In this document: piece after piece, positions 1 to 4,819 of the stretch
Layout of the letters: each line of letters begins with the position of its first letter
Position numbering within the stretch: position 1 is the first letter of the stretch
DNA from: Flavobacteriaceae bacterium UBA3179
GTDB taxonomy: Bacteria > Bacteroidota > Bacteroidia > Flavobacteriales > Flavobacteriaceae
Length of the DNA stretch: 7,419 nucleotides
Assembly (NCBI GenBank): GCA_002364245.1
Contig: DEXR01000011.1
Span: 1-7,419, forward strand
Reading direction: 5' to 3'
The notes under the pieces: generated by a model
Seen by the model: only the letters and a program-made list of their open reading frames with translations
Database searches by the model: none
What the model was told of the DNA's origin: nothing
Program-made: the position numbers and the translations under genes

Positions 1-49
1 GAAGCTGAAAAAGAGCATCAACACATTGTTGATGCTCTTTTTCAGCTTC
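1..49. repeat. Perfect 23-bp inverted repeat, 3-nt loop, at the window edge
   Basis: Bases 1-23 are the exact reverse complement of bases 27-49, leaving only CAT (24-26) as loop. The repeat lies inside murF and keeps its frame open, encoding ...EAEKEHQQCVDALFQL. The stem begins at the very first base of the window, so it may continue outside. A perfect stem of this length with almost no loop is not expected by chance in coding DNA. It may be a fold-back artefact at a contig or read end, or a genuine hairpin-forming stretch. Confidence 0.9.
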
Positions 50-1075
50 ATCACCCATTTCAAACATATCGCCGAGAATTAAAATTTTTTGGTTTCCTTC
101 AGCTTGTTTAAAATTTTCTAAAGCGGCCATCATGCTTGTAGGGTTGGCGTTATAGGCATCTAATATTATTTTATGCCCAGATTTTTCAATACGCTGTGAG
201 CGGTTGTTCTGCGGAATGTAGCTTTCAATAGCTGTTTTGATATCTTCTTCGGAAATATTAAAATAATCGCCTATGGCAATGGCTGCTGCAATATTGCTAA
301 AGTTATATAGACCAATTAGGTTGCTTTGTATTTCTGTGTTTTTAAATTTTACTTTTACTTCATTTGAAGCATCTATCAACTTAATTATAGCGTCGTCAAA
401 GACAACACGGTTTATATTTTTAGTAAGTTCTAGTTGTTTCGTGTCATTTCCATTTACAAAAACTGTCTTATTTTCGTTTTCTAGATAGTGGTACAATTCA
501 GATTTACCTTTTACAACGCCTTCCAAGCTTCCGAAGCCTTCTAAATGTGCTTTTCCAAAATTTGTGATGTATCCGTAATCAGGCTGCGCAATTTTACATA
601 GGCTTTCTATTTCGTGTAAATGATTGGCGCCCATTTCAACAATCCCCAGTTCTGTTTCAGGTGTCATCGAAAGCAAGGTAAGCGGCACACCAATATGGTT
701 GTTTAAATTGCCTTTGGTTGCTATCGTGTTGAATTTTTTTGAAAGAACAGCATTGATTAACTCTTTAGTGGTTGTTTTGCCATTGCTTCCCGTTAAAGAA
801 AGTATGGGTAAACCAAGATGCTTTTTATGAAAAGCAGCTAATTGCTGAAGGGCAGTTAAGCTGTCTTTAACCAGGATAGTTTGGTCATTTTGAAACTCAC
901 TTTCATCAATTATTACTTTGTAAGCCCCTTTTTTTAATGCTTCTCTGGCAAAAGTATTTCCATTAAAATTATCACCTTTTAGGGCTACAAAGAGACATTT
1001 TTTAGTGATTTTTCGGGTATCGGTACAAATGCCGCTACTGGACAAAAATTCTTGATGAAGCTTTTTAATGGTCAT
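1..1075 (-). CDS. murF: UDP-N-acetylmuramoyl-tripeptide--D-alanyl-D-alanine ligase MurF (3' end missing)
   Basis: MurF is the cytoplasmic ATP-dependent ligase that adds D-Ala-D-Ala to UDP-MurNAc-tripeptide, the last soluble step of peptidoglycan precursor synthesis. An open frame of 358 codons starts at ATG 1075 (MTIKKLHQEF...) and runs off the left edge without a stop; family members have roughly 420-450 residues, so about 70-90 are missing. Visible motifs in order are an N-terminal Mur-ligase domain with GICTDTRKI near residue 16, the ATP P-loop GSNGKTTTK (96-104), KGNLNNHIGVP (121-131), VEMGANHLHEIE (146-157) and DAYNANP (306-312), which opens the C-terminal domain. It lies 61 bp downstream of gldJ2 on the same strand with no terminator between, so co-transcription is likely. 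The last codons seen (bases 1-49) form a perfect inverted repeat, so the sequence beyond residue about 350 should be treated with caution. Identity is secure from the motifs. Confidence 0.95.
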   Translation of the reverse strand, partial: MTIKKLHQEFLSSSGICTDTRKITKKCLFVALKGDNFNGNTFAREALKKGAYKVIIDESEFQNDQTILVKDSLTALQQLAAFHKKHLGLPILSLTGSNGKTTTKELINAVLSKKFNTIATKGNLNNHIGVPLTLLSMTPETELGIVEMGANHLHEIESLCKIAQPDYGYITNFGKAHLEGFGSLEGVVKGKSELYHYLENENKTVFVNGNDTKQLELTKNINRVVFDDAIIKLIDASNEVKVKFKNTEIQSNLIGLYNFSNIAAAIAIGDYFNISEEDIKTAIESYIPQNNRSQRIEKSGHKIILDAYNANPTSMMAALENFKQAEGNQKILILGDMFEMGDEAEKEHQQCVDALFQL

Positions 1076-1136
1076 AAAATAAAAGTACTAAAAGCTTTTG
1101 TGAATGGTGAAAGACGTTTGGTTTTTTAAGGAAACA

Positions 1137-2804
1137 TTAATGCTTAGCGCGTTTATTCTTCTTTTTAAATTTAGAACCTACCCGTGACATAGCACATCTA
1201 AACCCGATATAGTTTGTGGCCATATATTGTGAAAGGTACCTTCTTTGAGAAGGGTCCAGCCAATAATCACGATCTTTCCAAGAGCCTCCCTTATAAACTC
1301 GAACTTTGTCATCTATCAAAGTTCTTCTTTGTGGGGAATGGTCGTATTCTGGTTTTATGGATCCATCATCCATAACTTGTAGTTTATAAATAGGGGAGTT
1401 GTACATACGTCTTTCATTACCTTCAGAATCTGTATCGGAAAATGCTGGGTTGTAGCGTAATGAAAGCTTATCACCATCCCTATAATTTATATTGTCACTT
1501 TTGGAAAAATTTATGCGTAAAAAAGTTTCTTTTTTGTCCACTGGAACCTTTACTAATTCTCCTGGATATTTTCTGGCAATGACTTTACCATTTGGGAGTG
1601 TATCATATTTCATTGTTTCAGGAGTAATCACTTGAACATTTCTGTTTTCGTCCAATGCATTTTTGGTGTAGACATTTCCGCGGAAATAATTAAAATCGTT
1701 ATAATTATCATCGACAATGGGGCGATATACGTCGGCTACCCATTCGGCTACATTTCCGGCCATATCGTACAGTCCGTAATCATTTGCCTTGTATGATTTC
1801 ACTTGAGCCGTAACGTCGGCGCCATCATCACTCCAGCCGGCAATACCGCCATAATCACCATCTCCTTGCTTAAAATTGGCAAGTTGATCCCCTCTATTTT
1901 TACGTTTTATAGATCGGGTATATTGACTGTTCCAAGGATATTTTTTTCTGCCTTTATAGCTGTTTTTATGTCTAAGTCCAACAAGGCCAAGAGCAGCATA
2001 CTCCCATTCTGCTTCCGTGGGAAGACGATAGGCCGGAAGCAAAATGCCGTCTTTTCTTCTTGCGAATATTTGTGTGCTATCACCTCGTTGTGCTATTTTT
2101 TGCGAACGCTCACTTTTGCCAGTTATGCTATCGTTACCTCCATAAGTAAGGGTTGGTGCTTTTAAATAAGTTTCTGTTGTGAAAACTGAATTTGGTGTGC
2201 TGTTGTATCGAGCATTCTTTTGAATAAAGCCTTCTTCTTCTAATATAAGTTCATTGACCCTATCGGTACGCCATTTTGAAAACTCGACTGCTTGAACCCA
2301 GCTAACACCAACTACCGGATATTCAGCAAAAGCGGGATGTCTTAAATATTGATTGGCCATTACCTCGTTGTAACCTAATCTGTTTTTCCATACCAATGTG
2401 TCGGGTAATGCACCTTCGTATATTTTTCTAAAATTTTCTTGCTCTGGAGGAAATACTTTTTTTAGCCAGTTTAAGTATTCTAAATACATGAGGTTGGTCA
2501 CTTCTGTCTCATCCATATAGAATGACTGCACATGCTGTTGATTAGGGGTGTTGTTCCAGTCGCCTAATGGGTCGTCTTGCACGCGACCCATTGTAAAGGT
2601 TCCTCCTTCTATGAAAACAAGTCCGGGGCCAGTTTCTTGTTCTTTAACTTGTATTTTCCTATTCTTTTTGGGACCATCTTTTCTTCCAAAAGCACTCCAT
2701 CCTGTAGCACGGGAGCTTTTATCGTAATTTATAGAATTACTACAGTTTGTAAATAACAAAACTAAAAATAGGAATAATAGGGAGCTTTGTAACTTTTTTA
2801 TCAT
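1137..2804 (-). CDS. GldJ-like gliding/T9SS lipoprotein, second tandem copy (gldJ2)
   Basis: A complete 555-residue paralogue of the GldJ encoded just upstream; the family is about 560 residues. A lipoprotein signal ends in the lipobox LFTNC with Cys21 as the predicted lipidated residue, followed by SSRATGW (30-36), a motif shared with the other copy. The FGE/SUMF1-like fold shows as GGTFTMG (67-73), DETEVTN (98-104), YRLPTEAEWEYAA (259-271), GLYDMAGNVAEW (344-355), KGGSW (505-509) and GFRC (534-537). The Cys-x4-Cys pair that does the chemistry in SUMF1-type enzymes is absent, so a structural role is expected. Compared with the first copy, it has a Lys/Arg-rich linker at about 37-53, diverges at about 200-250 and 380-495, and has a different basic tail (FKKKNKRAKH). 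It lies 121 bp downstream of gldJ, beyond a terminator, and 61 bp before murF. The ATG at 2804 is the only start that gives a proper signal peptide. Probably an outer-membrane lipoprotein facing the periplasm; whether it replaces, assists or differs from GldJ cannot be read from sequence. Confidence 0.92.
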   Translation of the reverse strand: MIKKLQSSLLFLFLVLLFTNCSNSINYDKSSRATGWSAFGRKDGPKKNRKIQVKEQETGPGLVFIEGGTFTMGRVQDDPLGDWNNTPNQQHVQSFYMDETEVTNLMYLEYLNWLKKVFPPEQENFRKIYEGALPDTLVWKNRLGYNEVMANQYLRHPAFAEYPVVGVSWVQAVEFSKWRTDRVNELILEEEGFIQKNARYNSTPNSVFTTETYLKAPTLTYGGNDSITGKSERSQKIAQRGDSTQIFARRKDGILLPAYRLPTEAEWEYAALGLVGLRHKNSYKGRKKYPWNSQYTRSIKRKNRGDQLANFKQGDGDYGGIAGWSDDGADVTAQVKSYKANDYGLYDMAGNVAEWVADVYRPIVDDNYNDFNYFRGNVYTKNALDENRNVQVITPETMKYDTLPNGKVIARKYPGELVKVPVDKKETFLRINFSKSDNINYRDGDKLSLRYNPAFSDTDSEGNERRMYNSPIYKLQVMDDGSIKPEYDHSPQRRTLIDDKVRVYKGGSWKDRDYWLDPSQRRYLSQYMATNYIGFRCAMSRVGSKFKKKNKRAKH

Positions 2805-2813
2805 AGGGAGCTT
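2777..2813. repeat. 11-bp direct repeat flanking the gldJ2 start codon
   Basis: ATAGGGAGCTT occurs at 2777-2787 and again at 2803-2813, 26 bp apart (minus strand AAGCTCCCTAT). One copy covers the first two bases of the gldJ2 start codon and the bases just upstream, where a ribosome would bind. The other lies in the signal-peptide codons. It may be a small slippage duplication; no function is implied. Confidence 0.6.
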
Positions 2814-2925
2814 CTCACTGCTTTTTCAAGTAGCAAGTTAAAAAAAAATTGAATTCGGAAAAGAAAATAAATAAAAAAAGCCCTGAACTATTAATTCAGG
2901 GCTTTTTTAAGAACTTAAAATTATT
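2805..2925 (-). other. gldJ-gldJ2 intergenic spacer
   Basis: This 121-bp AT-rich spacer holds the terminator of gldJ and, beyond it, about 70 bp in which a promoter for gldJ2-murF should lie if the terminator is efficient. No perfect TAnnTTTG box is present on the minus strand. The nearest candidate is TAACTTG (2840 down to 2834), preceded by a run of T (complement of the nine A at 2840-2848), which is a weak match. A purine-rich GAGAAG (minus strand, about 2816-2811) lies 6 bp before the start codon and could serve as a ribosome-binding region. No small open frame with coding character was seen. Confidence 0.5.
2873..2908 (-). terminator. Rho-independent terminator of gldJ
   Basis: GCCCTGAA (2880-2887) pairs perfectly with TTCAGGGC (2895-2902) around a 7-nt loop. 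The stem is flanked by seven A (2873-2879) and six T (2903-2908). Read from gldJ on the minus strand, this is an 8-bp GC-rich hairpin followed by a U-run. It begins about 17-23 bp past the gldJ stop codon (2926-2928). The symmetry would let it work from either strand, but the neighbouring gene it would serve is gldJ. Confidence 0.9.
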
Positions 2926-4605
2926 TTAATTTCTAGGACGTTTTCCTTTTTTTGATTTTGAACCTACACGCGACATCGCACATCTAAATCCAATATAATC
3001 GGTTGCCATGTCTTGAGGGAAATAGCGCCTTTGAGCCGGATCTAACCAATAATTCCTATCTCGCCAAGAACCACCTTTGTAAACTCTTACTTCGTTGTCA
3101 ATTAAAGTAGTACGTTTGTTAGATTGGTCGTATTGCATTTCAACCTGACCGGTACTGTCAGTAAATATTTTGTTTCTTGGCGAATTATACATGCGCTCTT
3201 CGTCGTTTTCTCCGTCTGTGTTAAATTCATCTGCAAAGGATTGATATCTGCGAGAAGATCGTTTGTCTCCATCCCTGAAATCACGGTTGTCACTTTCTGA
3301 ATAATTAATCCTTTGATAGGTTTGTTCTTCTCCAACAGGTACTTGTAGTATTTCGCCTGGTAAATTTCTGGCAACTATATTGCCATTACTTAAGGTATCA
3401 TATACTATTGAGTCTGAAGTAACTATTTTAACTTTCCCGTCTTCGCCTATAGCATTTTTTGTATAGACATTTCCACGATAGTAGTTAAAGTCATTAAATT
3501 CATCATCAACAATTGGGCGATAAACATCGGCAACCCATTCAGCTACATTTCCTGCCATATCATACAGGCCAAAATCATTTGGTTCGTATGATTTTACTTC
3601 AGCAGTAATATCGGCACCATCATCGCTCCATCCTGCAATTCCGCCATAATCGCCATCACCTTGTTTAAAGTTTGCTAATTGATCTCCACGGCTTCTTCTT
3701 TTATCAGATCGTGTATATTGACCATCCCATGGGTATTTTTTTCTTCCTCTATAAACATTGTAATTACGTAGCCCCACTAATGCAACAGCTGCGTATTCCC
3801 ACTCTGCTTCGGTAGGCAGGCGGTAGCCTGGCAACAAGAGTCCGTCTTTACGTTGTACGTATAAGTTGGTACTGTCTTCGCTTCGTTCTACAATCCGCTC
3901 AGAAGCTCTACCTCCTCTTGTAATAGAGTCCTTCCCTCCATAGGTTTGCGTTGGAGCGTTAAGATATGTTTGTGTACTAAAGGTTTCACCGGGCTCAACA
4001 TCGTAACGCGCTCCCCGTGCTGTATAACCTTCTTCTTCTAATATTAATTCGTTAACACGATCTGTTCTCCATTTGCTAAATTCCACAGCTTGAACCCAAC
4101 TTACACCTACTACTGGATAATTTGCATACGCAGGGTGGCGTAGGTAGTTGTTGGTCATAACCTCATTGTACCCTAATCGGTTTCTCCAAACTAAAGTGTC
4201 TGGTAGGGCACCTTCATAGATGTGACGGTAATTTTCTTCAGAAGGAGGAAAAACACTTTTTAACCAATCTAAATACTCAAGGTACATTAGGTTGGTTACT
4301 TCGGTTTCATCCATATAAAAGGACTGAACGTGTTGTTGGTTTGGTGTGTTGTTCCAGTCGTGCATAGGGTCGTCTTGTACCCTACCCATGGTAAAGGTAC
4401 CCCCTTCAATAAAAATAAGGCCAGGGCCTGTTTCTTGTTCTTTGGCTTTAGGGTTGTATTTAAAACCACCTTCTTTGGCGTTCATCTTCCAACCAGTTGC
4501 ACGGGAACTGTCTTTATAGTCCCTAGAGTTGTTACAACTTATAAGTAAACCAGTTGTAACCAATGCTATAAATAGACGTAATGCTAAGGTTTTGTTTATG
4601 TTCAT
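2926..4605 (-). CDS. gldJ: Gliding motility / T9SS outer-membrane lipoprotein GldJ
   Basis: A complete 559-residue GldJ, the usual family length. In Flavobacterium johnsoniae GldJ is an outer-membrane lipoprotein required for gliding; its loss lowers GldK and so also affects type IX secretion. Signs here are a signal peptide ending in LLISC with Cys24 as lipidation site, then SSRATGW (33-39). The FGE/SUMF1-like fold follows: GGTFTMG (68-74), DETEVTN (99-105), YRLPTEAEWEYAA (261-273), GLYDMAGNVAEWVADVYRP (346-364), a long insert at about 365-500, KGGSW (510-514) and GFRC (539-542). The catalytic Cys pair of true FGE enzymes is missing, so it is most likely structural. It is called the orthologous copy because it sits next to divergent porU and its post-lipobox stretch (KEGGFKYN) resembles GldJ as I remember it. 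The second copy lies downstream across a terminator. The start at 4605 gives a clean signal peptide. A leader with candidate promoters lies in the spacer to porU. Confidence 0.96.
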   Translation of the reverse strand: MNINKTLALRLFIALVTTGLLISCNNSRDYKDSSRATGWKMNAKEGGFKYNPKAKEQETGPGLIFIEGGTFTMGRVQDDPMHDWNNTPNQQHVQSFYMDETEVTNLMYLEYLDWLKSVFPPSEENYRHIYEGALPDTLVWRNRLGYNEVMTNNYLRHPAYANYPVVGVSWVQAVEFSKWRTDRVNELILEEEGYTARGARYDVEPGETFSTQTYLNAPTQTYGGKDSITRGGRASERIVERSEDSTNLYVQRKDGLLLPGYRLPTEAEWEYAAVALVGLRNYNVYRGRKKYPWDGQYTRSDKRRSRGDQLANFKQGDGDYGGIAGWSDDGADITAEVKSYEPNDFGLYDMAGNVAEWVADVYRPIVDDEFNDFNYYRGNVYTKNAIGEDGKVKIVTSDSIVYDTLSNGNIVARNLPGEILQVPVGEEQTYQRINYSESDNRDFRDGDKRSSRRYQSFADEFNTDGENDEERMYNSPRNKIFTDSTGQVEMQYDQSNKRTTLIDNEVRVYKGGSWRDRNYWLDPAQRRYFPQDMATDYIGFRCAMSRVGSKSKKGKRPRN

Positions 4606-4722
4606 AGTTAGATTTATGAATAAAATTGGGTTTGCAATATAATAATTAACGGGATAATACCAATAATATTTTATTAATATTGATTCGTTAGTTTTTTGGA
4701 TTCCTGCCTACTAACTTGAGTA

Positions 4723-4754
4723 CAAACGTAGTTTTTCAATTATTATTACGTAAA
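4723..4754 (-). promoter_or_regulatory. Candidate promoter for gldJ (TAnnTTTG type)
   Basis: On the minus strand TACGTTTG (4730 down to 4723) matches the Bacteroidota -7 consensus TAnnTTTG exactly. A weak -33 element, TTTA (4754 to 4751), stands 20 bp upstream. Transcription would start near 4716, leaving a leader of about 110 nt. A competing candidate nearer the gene pairs an exact -33 TTG (4663-4661) with a poor -7 TATATTGC (4641-4634) at 19-bp spacing. The sequence alone does not decide between them. Confidence 0.4.
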
Positions 4755-4772
4755 CTGCAAAATACTGAAAAC

Positions 4773-4805
4773 TTTAAAAAAGAAACAATACTAAGTGTAT
4801 ATTTG
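4773..4805 (+). promoter_or_regulatory. Candidate promoter for porU (TAnnTTTG type)
   Basis: TATATTTG (4798-4805) matches the Bacteroidota -7 consensus exactly, with a weak TTTA (4773-4776) as -33 element about 21 bp upstream. The start point would be near 4812, only about 8 nt before the porU start codon, so the leader would be very short. One such box would turn up in a spacer this AT-rich fairly often by chance, hence the moderate score. Confidence 0.4.
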
Positions 4806-4819
4806 ATGCGTTATTGATT

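Larger units (their letters stand above)
4606..4819. other. Divergent gldJ/porU intergenic region
   Basis: A 214-bp, very AT-rich spacer between the start codons of gldJ (minus) and porU (plus). It contains perfect TAnnTTTG boxes on both strands, listed separately. Between them are short symmetric elements AAACGTAGTTT (4724-4734) and TTACGTAA (4746-4753), plus a 6-bp inverted repeat GTTAGT/ACTAAC (4687-4692 with 4710-4715). No open frame of note and no terminator are present. The genes point away from each other, so the whole spacer is available for regulation. Confidence 0.85.

Noticed and set aside
273..830. Two short plus-strand open frames (71 and 68 codons) opposite murF
   Set aside because: They are antisense shadows of murF; the murF frame here carries the P-loop and the other Mur-ligase motifs.
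1076..1136. Terminator or dedicated promoter between gldJ2 and murF
   Set aside because: Only a short palindrome AAAAGCTTTT and a one-mismatch -7-like TACTTTTA are present. There is no GC stem with a T-run and no exact TAnnTTTG box.
1803..2165. Open frame of 120 codons on the plus strand, antisense to gldJ2
   Set aside because: It lies wholly inside gldJ2 opposite a well conserved FGE-fold segment. It has no recognisable domain and no promoter or spacing to suggest a gene.
3102..3374. Open frame of 90 codons on the minus strand in another frame of gldJ
   Set aside because: It is fully contained in gldJ on the same strand. Its composition (many Lys, Asn, Thr) is what a shifted reading of that region gives.
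4330..4548. 72-codon plus-strand open frame opposite the 5' part of gldJ
   Set aside because: It is antisense to the conserved KEQETGPG...QSFYMDETE block of gldJ, with no independent support.
1137..4605. Formylglycine-generating (sulfatase-activating) enzymes
   Set aside because: The fold motifs match, but both proteins lack the active-site cysteine pair of SUMF1-type enzymes, carry lipoprotein signals, and match GldJ in length and context.
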